From: Limonium bicolor
Lineage: Eukaryota > Streptophyta > Magnoliopsida > Caryophyllales > Plumbaginaceae
NCBI GenBank assembly: GCA_023374045.1
Contig: CM041783.1
Span: forward strand, 124,311,503 to 124,375,502
Direction: 5' to 3'
Length of the DNA: 64,000 nt
Of the stretch, positions 22,106-34,277 are shown piece after piece. The notes under the pieces were generated by a model that made no database searches, was not told where the DNA came from, and saw only the letters and a list, made by a program, of their open reading frames with translations. A program made the position numbers and the translations under genes. Positions within the stretch are counted from its first letter, which is position 1. Each line of letters starts with the position of its first letter.

Positions 22106-22669
22106 AAGCTTTTCAAACTATCAAGAGTAAGCTCATTTCTGCTCCTATTGTGGTTCCTCCTGATTGGTCTCTTCCTTTTGAGATCATGACAGATGCCAGT
22201 GATTATGCTGTTGGTGCTGCACTCTGTCAGAGGAAGGACAAAATTCTGAGGGTTATCACTTATGCAAGTAAGACTCTATCTGAAGCTCAAAAGAATTACA
22301 CCACTACTGAGAAGGAGCTACTTGCTGTGGTGTTTGCTCTTGATAAGTTCAGGTCTATTTGCTGGGAAGTAAGGTAATTGCTCATACTGATCACTCTGCT
22401 TTGAAGTACCTCTTCCAAAAGAATGATTCTAAGCCCAGACTCCTAGATGGATCTTGCTTCTCCAAGAATTCGACTTGGAAGTTGTTGATAAGCAAGGGAA
22501 GCAGAATGGAGTTGCAGATCATCTGTCTAGGCTTGAGACTCCAGATGACGGGGTCCCCATAAATGAATTTTTCCCTGATGAGACAATCTTTGTGATTGGG
22601 AAGGTTAAAGAGCCATGGTATGCAGACCTGGCTAATTATCTTGCTTGCCTCTGGTTTGATTCCTCATGA
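22102..22669 (+). pseudogene. pol: Pol, RNase H (frame-broken)
   Basis: Degrades RNA of the RNA-cDNA hybrid. Catalytic elements appear in three successive frames: IMTDASDYAVGAAL (first Asp) and [15 protein letters not shown] (Glu) in the 22102 frame, [13 protein letters not shown] (Asp) in the 22359 frame, and [20 protein letters not shown] in the 22454 frame. All residues are present, but two single-base shifts separate them. A further break follows near 22640, before the integrase. Confidence 0.88.
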
Positions 22670-22747
22670 TCTAAGCTACAACCAGAGGAAGAAATTTCTT
22701 CTGTCTGAGCCCGTCATTATGTTTGGGAGGACCCCTATCTCTTTAGG

Positions 22748-23892
22748 GTGTGTGCTGATGGTTTGATAAGAAGATGCCTCCCCGATGAAGAAGTTGACAG
22801 TGTGATTGAGTTCTGCCATTCTCGAGAGGCAGGTGGTCACCATGGTCCTACTAGGACGTCTGCTAAGGTGTTAGAGTGTGGTTTCTACTGGCCCACTCTA
22901 CACAAGGATGTCCACCGCTTCTGCTCTCACTGTGATAATTGCCAGAGGATGGGGAACATTTCAAGAAGGCATGAGATGCCTCAAAAGGGAATTCTTGAAG
23001 TAGAGTTGTTTGATGTTTGGGGTATTGACTTTGCTGGCCCATTTCCTTCTTCTCATGGAAACCACTACATCCTTGTTGCTGTAGATTATGTTTCCAAGTG
23101 GGTCGAAGCAATCCCCTGCCCTTCTGCTGACGCTAAAACGGTGGTTAATTTCTTGAAGAAGAACATCTTTACAAGATTTGGGGTGCCCAGAGCTATCATC
23201 AGTGATGGTGGTTCTCACTTTTGCAACAGGGCCTTTGATTCCTTGATGTCTAAGTATGGGGTGACTCATAAGGTTGCTTTGCCTTATCATCCCCAAACTA
23301 ATGGTCAAGCAGAAGTGAGTAACCGAGAGCTGAAATGGATTCTTCAAAAGACAGTCAACTCCTCCAGGAAGGATTGGTCTGTCAAACTAGATGATGCTCT
23401 GTGGGCTTATAGAACTGCATTCAAGACTCCCATTGGGATGTCTCCTTTTAAGTTGGTGTATGGGAAGTCTTGTCATCTCCCAGTTGAGCTAGAGCATAAA
23501 GCTTATTGGGCTTTGAAAGCCCTCAATTTTGATCTGAATGCTGCTGGTGAGAAGCGAAAGTTTCAATTGTCTGAGCTTGAGGAGTTAAGGGAGCAAGCTT
23601 ATGATAGCTCCAGGATCTACAAGGAGCGTTCGAAGAGGATTCATGACCAGATGATCCTACGGAGAGATTTTAAAGGTTGTTGACTTGGTTCTCTTATATA
23701 ACTCTAGACTCCGTCTCTTTCCTGGAAAGCTCAATCCCACTGGCCGGCCTCTTTAAGGTTGTGGGAGTCACTTCCTATGGTGCCTACGAGCTAGAGAACA
23801 AGTCTGGAGAGGTCTTCAAGGTGAATGGTGCTCGTCTGAAGAAGTACCTTGGCTTGCTTTTGCTCAGCCTTCTGCACCTGGAGTATCCTTGA
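22748..23892 (+). CDS. pol: Pol, integrase
   Basis: Inserts the cDNA and produces the 5-bp duplication seen. The 311-residue frame 22748-23683 has the HHCC zinc region ([12 protein letters not shown]...[12 protein letters not shown]), then the D,D35E core: D94 in GIDFAGPF, D153 in IISDGGSHF and E189 in GQAEVSNRE, with exactly 35 residues between the last two. It ends in a shift near 23680; the C-terminal domain resumes in the frame to 23892 ([27 protein letters not shown]). No chromodomain is seen, as expected for Athila. Confidence 0.93.
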
Positions 23893-25368
23893 TTGAGAGT
23901 TCCTCTCTTCTCCTACTCCTGTTACTACTGTTGTTTCTGATGTTACTCCTGCACCGAATTCTGAATCTTTGAAGAAGCCGCGCTTGCAATGGCGTTTCCG
24001 ACTGAAGAAAGCCCTTGCTAGCTGCTGTGGCGGCCCTCTTGATGCTATCTTGTGAAGTCTAGCCAGAGACTTTAACCTCCGGGCAGCTTGGTGGGAGGCA
24101 ACCCACGGTTTGTATCTCTTTTCACTTTCTTAGTTTAGTTGTTTATTTTTCTCTTTTCTTTTTTAGTTTGTGGTGTGTTGGCTGATGTTATGCTTACTGC
24201 AAGAGCCTTGGCTCTTATTTTTCTACTGATGGTTTTGTCTGTTTCCACTTGAGTTCTTCTGGCTTTGCAGATTATATTTCTCAGCTTGCTTACTTTGTCG
24301 CTTAGCTGAACTCAAGTGTGGGTTGGGCCTTGCTACACACCCTGAGCGGACTCTGGGGAGTATTCTTACCTTTTTTCTTCTCTTGCAAATTTCATGCTCC
24401 CTTCTGATCTGTTGTGTGCGATTTTGTTCCCCCGTTGGATTGTTTGCGCAATTTTAATTCTTCCAAGCACTGAGGACATTGCTTCACTCTAAGTGTGGGG
24501 TGGGGTAAGCTCCTTCGCCGCTTGTTTTTTGTGCGTCTCTGAGCTCTTTTCTCTTGCATTTGTTAAAGTCTTGCTGTGATTGCTCAACTTGGAAGGAAGC
24601 CATAGAGGAAGTTTAGTTGGTTAGCTGATCTTGGGTGTAAAATTTTGAAATTTTTCTGGTTTTTAATTGCTGAAATGAAGTCTTTGTTCTGAACGTGCTG
24701 AAACAAGTGAGAATATTCTCCATCTGAACCTTGCTTTTAGCTTTGAGCCTTGGAATGAACTGGATTGAAATGGTTGGAAAAGAACAAGGCAAGTACTACT
24801 CCGCTAATCCTAAGCATGCTAATTTTAATTCTGATCCAAATCAGGCCTCGTCCACTTGGTTATTAAGTCCTTTGGGGTGCTTTATCACCTAACTACCTAA
24901 GGTCCTTGTGATCTGGGATAGTTGACCCAAAGCCGCTACATGGGTGGAGAGAAAAGTCTGTGGTGAAAGAATTAAAAGCGCTTTAATTAAAATATTGTGC
25001 AAATGTTGTGCTGAATACAGATTATTTCTCTTATGGATCAAGAGTATGTTGCATTGAAGGTATGATGGAATATGATCTTACTTCATGCCCCTTGTCGTTT
25101 CTATGGATTGTGAAGGAAAAAGGTGGATTGGCTCAAGGTTAAAGGCAAGAATCTTATGGTTTGTTTCTCATTTGTTAGCTCCGAATGACTTCATGTTTTT
25201 GGAAAGAATAAATTGTTTTGAATAGTTTGAATTGCCCCCCTTGATTGGTAAAGCTAGCAATTCCTTTCTTCTGTGCTCTTCCTTTCCCGTTGAGTTCCAT
25301 TAGCTCGGTTCTACTTGTGCTTGAGAGTTTTGTTTGGGGACAAGCAAAAGGCTAAGTGTGGGGTGATT
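23893..25368 (+). other. 3' non-coding region of Athila-type element
   Basis: About 1.5 kb without an env-like frame. It holds the conserved GTGGGAGGCAACCCACGG (24091-24108), an internal PPT-like AAGTGTGGGGTGGGG (24491-24505) and T-rich stretches. In env-bearing Athila elements this is where the env-like frame sits. Confidence 0.8.
25354..25368 (+). promoter_or_regulatory. Polypurine tract of Athila-type element
   Basis: AAGTGTGGGGTGATT ends directly at the 3' LTR start (25369). The form is standard for Athila/Tat elements and primes plus-strand DNA. Confidence 0.85.
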
Positions 25369-26968
25369 TGATAAGTGTGAAATTGATATGTTTTATTGGT
25401 GCTAAATTCTTATTTATGCAACCTTTTTATATTGCTTTTTCACACTTATCCTATGCTTTTCATGACTCTTACTTTGGGAAAGAACTGATGCTAATTTATA
25501 TGTTTAAAGCAGGAAATGATGGTAGAAATGCATAGAACTCCTCACGAGCTTTCCAACGCCGCAAACGGGGAACAAATCGGAGCTCTATGAAGAATTTAGA
25601 CCCTGCCAAAGTTGTGTCCGGTGCGATATATTTATATATGTATATATATATTTGTATGAGATTGCCGTGAAAGGATTGAGGAAAATTAGGGGGATATTGG
25701 AATATAAAAGAAAGTGGGGAAGAAAAAAATTAAAAAAAAGAAAGAAAGAAAAGAGTAACTTGCGCAGGAAAAAAAGAAAGGAAAAAATGAAAAAAAAGAA
25801 GAGAGGAGAAGAGGGGGAGGCGCAGACGTGCAGGAGGAAAGAAAGAGAGGAAAAAAATAAAGAAGAAAATAAAGAGAGAGAGTAAATAAAAAGAAAAGAA
25901 AAAAAGTGAAAGGAAGGGGGAGTCAGAACGTAAAGGAAGGAGAAGGAAAAATAAATAAAGAAAAAAAGCAGAGGGGAGAGGAGACGGACAGACAGAGAGA
26001 GGGGGAACCGGCAGAAATAAAACAGAGGAGTCAGACACAAAAAAAAACAACTCACACATTCGCATACAGACGTCCGCGGCTCTCTTGTTTTCCCTTGGCT
26101 CTGTCGTGACCATTCCAGCACCGGAGAAGAATATTTTCTGCTCCAATTTCATCAATCTGCTCAACCTTTCATCCGGCGAATTTTAGAACTAATAGCAAGA
26201 TGATTTCTATTCTCTCTTCTTGTGTTATTTCTTTAATTATGTTAGGCTAAAGGACTAAATCTTGGGTGATGGGGAATTCGTAGTTAGACTGATAATATGA
26301 TTATTTTACCGGTTATTTGAGATAATTATTTGTTTGTTCAGGTTGCTGTTTTTATTTATCCTTTTAATAAAAGCTACAGATTTTTATTATTAGCTTTGCG
26401 AATTTCTGTCACGATCTGACCGGTGAGTGATAGAAAGGTCATAGCAACCTGTTAATCTGTGGAAAGTTGATTAGATTAATTAATTGGACCTTCAGATGCT
26501 AGAATAATTCTCGCGCTTAATCCTTTTATTTGTATGGCATTAGTTCGTGATTCGGCCTAATGTGTTACGGGTAGAAGAGCTCAATTTGACTAGGATTTAG
26601 TCTTAAAGAGATAAAGATTTGCCAATCCAAGTCTCAATTAACTGTGAATAATTATACAGTCTAGCTAGCAAAGAATTCCCCTGATCCAAGGTTCCGCTTC
26701 ATTCATCTTTTTACACAATTTTATTTAATTTCCTCGCTTGCTACTTTTAGTTTTTAAATCAAAACAAACGACAACCCTTTTAATTTATTAATTTCTAGGA
26801 TTAGATTTAATAACTAAGTCCCCGTGGATTCGACCCCGGTAGCTTCTAGTTCACTATACTCTTTGACCGGGATTTATTTTTGCAACCCGTGGGCATTTTT
26901 TAGATTTATAGATTTTCTAGGATAATTTTCTTAGTTATTTCTATTTGTCTTCAATTTTCCCGTTTGCA
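25369..26968 (+). repeat. 3' LTR of Athila-type element
   Basis: 1600 bp, same ends and content as the 5' LTR including the purine block (about 25690-26045). Differences from the 5' LTR are mainly one- or two-base length changes (for example ATGGTTTT versus ATGTTTT at the start). Confidence 0.96.
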
Positions 26969-27091
26969 ATCTTACGTCGAGTAGTTGCTCCCTATTTTGT
27001 TGTATGGCAAAGGAGGAAAGAAAAGTATATGTACTTGAGAGTACTTGTGAGAATATGTCTATCGTCCTTGTATTATGTATCATCTGAATGA
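26969..27091 (+). pseudogene. Open frame split by the Athila insertion, 3' part
   Basis: The first five bases are the target duplication ATCTT. From 26974 the phase of the 16113 frame stays open to the stop at 27089-27091 (it includes VVAPYFVVWQRRKEKYMYL). No domain recognised. Confidence 0.35.
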
Positions 27092-27217
27092 AAACTTTAT
27101 CTACCATGATTATAGTATAACATAAAGTTGTCACTATTGTGCATAAAAGTTGTCACTTATTGCTATCATTCGTTAAAGTTTTCCATTCTTAAAACCCTTA
27201 ATAAACTCAGGGGAATC

Positions 27218-30200
27218 TGTAACACCCCTCTCCACAATCAAGTAATAATCTCACTCGTAGCATAAATAAAACGTCTTACAGCGGAAGGAATGATAACAAT
27301 AACAATACTCACTCGGGTGTCACCCGGCCATTACTCGCCCATGCGAGCAACGAAGCCAAACTATATCCACAACCAACATTAACAAACTGCTAACCGCCGT
27401 GATAACGAGAAAACTCCTATACATCATACTAAGTCCATAAACCATAAACGTCGACAAGTGAGCGTGTACCCAATTCCAAATATACATAACCGTACCATAA
27501 TACATTTTACCATCTTCATTGCTAACAAATCAAACAACTCCCAGCGCGGTAATTAAAATAAACTCTAATTACCCTGTTCCCGCACTTCGGCTTCGGCAAT
27601 AATCAACAACCTGCATAATGGTGTAGTATCCGCGATAGACGCTGAGTATGCCGGGCCTGGACCCTAATGGTCACTTAGTCATTTAAACCATCTTATTATT
27701 AGATTGGTTTCATGCTTTACCATTTTACAGTTATAATCAATACTGTAATATACATGTATAATATACATAATCCTCCATCCAAACATTCATAAACATTAAA
27801 CCATCCATCCAACTCAAACAGTCATAGAATATCACCAACCACAATTGTTTATCGAACGTATCGAAATAATAACAGTATAATGTACAATATACAATCGCCG
27901 TAGTGTATAGTTTCCTTAGTTAATTTATTTTGGCCTTTAAGGCCCCATCCATCCAAACCATGTTTAATTAATACCAGTTGGGCGTCATGTTGAGACAACC
28001 CGATAACCTCACCGTGGACAATAGTCCTCCCGTACCACAAAAGGTGCTCATTTCGCCAGAGGTCCGGAGGCCCCTGACTATTCACTTTTGTCTTGTAAGA
28101 CGTCCATATAAAGGCCGTAGCCACCTGACCCACGATCCAAATAGGGCTCGTTGGGTATAAACCTGGAGCGGAACCCAATCGGGAACCCCTCAGTGATCAC
28201 AAATGCGCAACCAGGTAGTTCGTAAACTACACTGGATTCCTCACCTCAACTCACACCATCTCTCTCTCATAATGTTTAGATCTGCTCTTAGTATTATGGA
28301 GAATAATTATTAGTTAGCTGCCCAATGGGTCTCACGCATACCTAGAAGTAATCTAGGTTATATTCATGTTCGAGATCCATGCTCTAGAGACTGACAATGT
28401 CGTGTCTCGTACCTAAGTGTTTTACTTAGGTTACCATATACTTAATATTAATACTATGGTATTATATCAAGTAACCGTCATGTTATCACATTAACGTATA
28501 TGTATGTTTATATAAGTCGATCTATAGTCGACGTAGTGTTAGTCCCGTAGGACGCTCGTGCATAAATAATTAATGCAGTAGCACACAATCACATACATGT
28601 ATCCAAAACACTTAACACACAAGTGATATCAACCAAATCCGAGCCCAAGGAGTTTCCTTAGGACAACTCGGATCAAACCCCTTTACATACCGTTCACCAC
28701 GACCTAGGATGCGCAGTGTAGACCACTAGCTCGTCAAGCGTCCTCGTCTGAAGTATGATCTAAACGGTAAAAACTATAAGTCAGTCTCCATGACTAACTA
28801 AATCCGGTATTTTCGAATAACTTGTAACCCCGACAGTTCATCCCCGGATTTCTACAGTTATTTGTTACGGGTTTCCCTAAACCGGTCGGCTTTGTTACTA
28901 AAACTCGTATGTCAAAATATTTCGACTGCTAAGATTAATTCGTTATATTTCTTTAATCTTATCCATCATTTAATTCAAAACATAACCTATAGTTGCATGT
29001 ATGCATGCATGACTTATTATATTGTATTATTTTTCCACCATCCATTATAATACATTGTATTATATAATCCATTATTTTTAGCAAACTGTATTTGCATTTA
29101 AAACTTTATAACTTATAGTTTGTAACTATTTTTGTAATAACCTCCACCATTATTTTATATGGTTTCCAACCATAATATATATCCATCCTTATATACATTA
29201 TTCTTGTACATGTATACATTTACCATATAGGTAAGTTTCTTGAGTTATAAAACTCTTATATTATATGTTACATTTTTTTTATCATCTTATATTAGATGAT
29301 TATTCCCATTAGTTGTATTATATTATACAACTTATATTAAGATTATTATCCTAATACTATGTAACAATTTATGTTGTATAATTACAACTCCTAAGGTTTA
29401 ACCAATAAATACCCTAGTTTATAAATCTTATTTATTCATAGTTTGTCACATTATTTAATGTGAATATCCTTACTTATTTTAATTCCCCTTAAACCATATA
29501 ATTGTTATAACATTTATAACATTATAGACCATAATCTAAATTCATATTTCAAACTTTTAGAAATTCAGTACAACCCTTTTCTTTATTTAAATTCTATTTT
29601 GACCACATAACATTAAGTAATGTTTATACCATATACTAATATCATATAATATGATATCCTTATTTCCTTTAATTTATAACCTATATTTTTTATACAAAAC
29701 TATAATATATTGCCGCATGGGCACCATATGAAAACCTTATTCTTTTTCATAATCCATAGTTTCCTTATTAACTAATCACCCCATTATTATACCATGTTAT
29801 ATATTTCATATAATATAACATTTTAACTTATAAAATGGTATAACCTATGGTTATATTTTTGTAAAATTTCCGAACAGACCCACCAAATTCCTATAATTGC
29901 CATTTGGCCCAATTTATAACATATAGTTTTATAATATCATTAAAACTATATATTATACACATATCTTAATAAATACTCTTATATTATTCTAAAAATCACC
30001 AAATTTCACCAAAGGGTTATAATTACCCTTATTAATCATATACATTCGGTATATTACATTTCCACCCCATCTTTTATTCCAAAGTGTCATAATGACATAA
30101 TAACTATATATTATACATATATAGTTTATCTTAATTCCAAAAACAACCCAATAAATTCCTAAAAATTCCTAATAGCCCATGGGTGTTTATAATACCATTA

Positions 30201-32343
30201 TACACCTTTATTTTCGGTAATAACATATATACCACATATGTTATAAAATTGTTACAATTAAATACTTATCTTATTATAAAACCTTAAATAAGTTATTAAT
30301 TAACTTATCTAATTTAGTCAAAACCTCCATATGGTCAAGGTTGACCTCTTAATATTTCCTTGACCATCAATCTCCATATATAACGGTTTTACACCCCTAC
30401 TTTCAGAAATTACCATTTACCCCAAAACTTATAAAATCTTATAATTTTATTTAAACTCATTTTAACCTCTAATTTTCGGCTTTATTATTATATAGCCCCC
30501 CAAATTTAATTTAATTACACTTAACCCCTCATATATGCGGTAATGCATATATACAACCTAAACTTAAATAAAACCTTATAATTGCATAAATAAAATGGCC
30601 TAAAGTACATGGCCTTATTACAAACATTAGCATATAAAATGAATTACCATCAAATGCCCAAAAATGCATTAAACTCTCGGCCTTACACACATCTTTTCCT
30701 TATTTACCAATTTTCCACATAATGTCTTAAATTTGACAATTATGCTAATTAATTAGTTATAAAATTTACTAAACAATTCCTTAATCACCTAACGTCAAAA
30801 TAAGACCTATAAACCTTGTTCACTCATGGCACAAATTATACACATATGTATAATTACATATTAATATACCAAGTGAAGGTTTAAGTGATTTATACCTTAT
30901 TTCTGCCTTGTTAAGGCCTTGTTTGGCCACGGCCTGATTAGGATAAATTTCCACAACATCATTACATGTTTTCAAACAGCAATTAAGGCATAGTTAGTCT
31001 CCAAGCAAGATCTAACCATAAGAAGTGTTTAATGTATATTTCAAGGTAAAATTTACCTTAGAATACAACCAAGTAACCAAGGTTGATCTTCGGCCTAATT
31101 ATACAGTAGAGAAAGAGCATCAAAAGAGCTACTAAAACCAAGCTCTTAACTGTATAACTCAGATTAGAAGATGGCTAATTTTTACCTTGATTAAAATGCC
31201 AAAAATGGTGTTTTTGGCTTGGATTTGGCTATACCTTGAAGCTCTTGATATACCAACTGAATAAGTATGTTAAGATGAAGATTATAAGCCTAAGAAACCA
31301 AACTTTCAAACCGGAATTGAAGGGAATATTGATATAAGTGCTTAAAGCACATTTTACCTTAAAAGATCAAGATTAGAACTTCCCTTCTCCTTCCCTTGTT
31401 ACAGCCGAGAATCACTCATATTTTACTCTCCAAAACAACCTAAAACCATGTATGGAAATGGTTGTTGCTTAGCTCCATGAAAAGAGGAAAGAATTGTGAA
31501 GAGAATGAACATTTAATGACTAAATAAGCTTACCTAGGTAGCAATGTGTTCTTCTCTGTTATTGGTGTGTTATCCATGGTTTTGGAGAAGCAAATAGAGA
31601 GGATTGAGTTGCTGTGTCGGCAGGGAAGAAGACAAATGAAGTAAATAAGCTAGATTTGTCCTATAAGTTAATTAACATTACTTTAGGAATAGTAATAGGT
31701 GACTCACAAAATTAGCTAGTTAATTGTTTTAGGTATCTTAATGAGGGTCATTATAGCCAAAGGAGGTCGGAAATGGGGGTGTGGTCAATGGGTGACAATT
31801 GACCATGGTTAATACTAGTAATTAAAATGTTATTTTTGGGTACTATTCATACTAAATTGCCCATTTTGATTTTATTTTCTAACTTTGATTTAGACTTTAT
31901 AATATAGTCTATCATGTCACATTAATGATATAAAGAGTATAATCTAGTCTTTACAGTGACAAAAAGTAATTATCTTAGAGCTCATACACAAAACGTGCTT
32001 TAAGGTATTTTAGTGCACATTTTGTTTGAGAATACTTTTGTTGTGTTCCTTACATGATATTTTATCATGGAACCCAATTTTATATAAAATAGAGGTCATT
32101 AGACCTTTAAGGTTTCCTTAGAGCATATTTTTGCCCTACTTGACCTTGAAGCATGTAAATGCTTGTTCTTTGTGTTGGAGTGTTGTCCAATGATTGTAAT
32201 ATGTTTAGTTATGTGTTATAATGATTAGGGCAAAGTTTTAGGTCCTAATAAGTTCATTTGGGTATTTATTTACCCTAAACAGTCAAAGGGTGCAATATTT
32301 TGCTTTGTGTTGACCATGTTGTTCTCAGTTGACTTTTAAGGCA
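27218..32343 (-). mobile_element. Giant LTR of Gypsy family G, minus orientation
   Basis: Starts (its 3' end) TGTAACACCCCTCTCC at 27218 and shares with the other family G LTRs the GCAGCGGAA-like block, the GTTCACC/CATACCG core (28680-28703), a bZIP-like TGACTCA (31700-31706) and AAGGTAAA motifs (30900-31620). No PBS complement lies to its left, so it is a solo or 3' LTR. The right limit is approximate: homology to the plus copies fades near 32300-32400 and a CA followed by a Copia-like TGTTTAGG occurs at 32343. AT-rich, no gene. Confidence 0.7.
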
Positions 32344-33500
32344 TGTTTAGGCCTTTAGTTTTGATGATAGCAAACCTTGTATTGTCTATCTAATGCGTTT
32401 GTCAAGATTCAGGATTCAGAGATACAGGTGAATAAGTGGCTTAGCACGCAAGGTTGCAAGCGCACTTAGGTCATGAGTGGCTTATCGTGCAAGGTTGCAA
32501 GCGCGCTCAATCCACGACATGTGCCCAACCAGTCGGGCACCTATCTGCAAGAGCTCCGAAGCAATTCTAGCACAGACAACCAGTCAGACATTGCATGAAG
32601 ATATCTCTCATACTTAAAAAAGAAAATCAAAGACAAAAGACTGCAAAGGATAGACACATTTAGATAAAACACATACGTCCACTTAGGCAACTTGTTCACG
32701 ACAAAAGGAGAAGTTCATTAATGCACAAGATAGCAAAGCTATAAATGAACATCATTACATAGCCGTAATGAATTCAGAAGAGGGCATTTATGAGCATTTA
32801 ATGAGCCAAATAGAATCAGGCAAGTGAGGCACATAAGTGGTGATCGACCTATCAAGAGGGCGCCGCCAACTTGACCAACTGTGATGCGACACATGGTTCA
32901 AGCCTCCAGATCAAGTTGAAGAATCTCTGCACGTCTAGTGTGGTTGTTATGTGAATAATCAAAGTTGTAGTTGACTCCTAGAAGTATAGGGATTAATAGG
33001 ATGGTAGTTACATCCTAACAACTGAGTATATATACTTGCATTGATTCCATATGTAAGTAAGCTTGTACGAGAGAAAAGATAGAGATAATTTGGGCAAGTG
33101 TGGATCAAACTTAGGAGTGTGTGTAAGTGCTAGAGAGTTGGTGAGCTAGATAGGAATGGGTTAGAGTATCAATACATTGGGTATTTGATAGAACGACAGG
33201 TCGGGGAACGGTCGGTGAACCGTAGGCCGATAGTCAGGAGAGGGTTGATGTTTAGGGGTAAAGTTGAAACTGTCCGGGAGTCTGTGTGTGGGGCAAGAGA
33301 GGTTGAGTGAATTTCGTGTGTGTAAATTCTCAATTGAAATGTGTTTTCCAGTTTAAGTTTATCTCGGGTCCATTCCTAAACTATCAAGTTTTATTAGAGT
33401 CCACGATACGTCCACGACACGTCGGCGACGCGTCAGGAGCGCTTGCTGGTTTCACATATACAATCAGAAAATCTAGCCATCTCCAAGATCCCACGTTTTA
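32344..33500 (+). other. Probable Copia-type LTR fragment
   Basis: Begins TGTTTAGGCC and TTTTGATGATAGCAAACC, typical of plant Copia LTR starts, has a TATATATA box at 33027-33034 and a leader-like sequence after it. A duplicated unit GTGGCTTA(G/T)C...GCAAGGTTGCAAGCGC occurs at about 32434 and 32478. No 3' end, PBS or coding region could be tied to it; it merges into Tat-type LTR sequence near 33500. Confidence 0.4.
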
Positions 33501-34277
33501 CACATCCGTGCCCTGAAATTCCATCAAAATCACAAAATCAACACAAAAGACTTTTTCCAACTGCCACAACATGATCTATCATCAAACCTTCACCAAAACA
33601 GCACCAAAACATGAAAAACATCACCAATAACCAATAGTCAGAAGCTGGAATTGAACCCATGCCAAACCAGTCTCGACCGAGCTCTCGAAGTATCCTGATG
33701 TGAAGTTTCAATTCAGTCTCAAGGTAAATAAGGTTGGAAGATTGATTTCTTAACTCACATCCACTTCATAAGTATTATGTTGAAATATGGGTGCGAACCG
33801 ACTTATTAACGCTTCTGAATCACCGTTTCTTTTCGTTTATGCTTAATAACTTCCTTGCTAAGTTTCATCTTTAATTTGATTTCAAATTGAATACTTTTGA
33901 TTACTAACATATTGTACTCCTTTCAGGCTACCTACCCATAATTGTTTAGCTGAAAACACCGTCGGGAACCACCGAAAACCCACCGTCTGTGGGTGGTCCG
34001 TGACCTCGGACCTATGGTCCGGGACCAAGGGCGGGTTGTCCGTGGCCACGGACACCCACAGATGGCGATGGGATTTTATTTTTCAAATTTTTAGGGTTAT
34101 AACGGTACATGTCCGGGCCCACGGACATCCTGTCAGTAGCCTCGGACTTTTCAAATTCTTGTTTTCTTTTTTATTCGACTTCTCTGTTTAACTAGGTTAA
34201 CTAGGGTCCGTGGGTTCGGACATTAGGTTCGTGGCTATAGATAGAAGCAAAAGTTGACCTAATTCTGCCACTGAAAC
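33501..34277 (+). mobile_element. Tat-type LTR fragment, left part
   Basis: Homologous to the R/U5 side of the LTRs at 43473 and 50886: same leader, AAGGTAAA donor-like site (33723), and the GC-rich CCGTGG/CCACGG palindromes at 33990-34070. The 5' portion (TGTTATACCC start, poly-C, G-box) is missing. It is cut at 34277 by the solo LTR and resumes at 39116. Confidence 0.75.

Larger units (their letters stand above)
16472..26968 (+). mobile_element. Athila-type Ty3/Gypsy retrotransposon, structurally complete, 10.5 kb
   Basis: LTRs 16472-18084 and 25369-26968 both run TGATAAGTG...CGTTTGCA and are flanked by the perfect 5-bp duplication ATCTT (16467-16471 and 26969-26973). PBS to tRNA-Asp at 18088; gag, protease, reverse transcriptase, RNase H and integrase in Gypsy order; PPT at 25354-25368. 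Athila hallmarks include the DLGAS protease motif, VFMDDFSVYG in RT and the conserved GTGGGAGGCAACCCACGG at 24091-24108 after pol. Frame breaks occur in gag, RT, RNase H and integrase. No env-like frame is present. LTRs are very similar apart from small indels, so this is probably a recent insertion. Confidence 0.96.

Noticed and set aside
23893..25368. Env-like ORF expected after Athila pol
   Set aside because: Searched by eye in three plus frames; no long frame or transmembrane-like segment, so no env is claimed.
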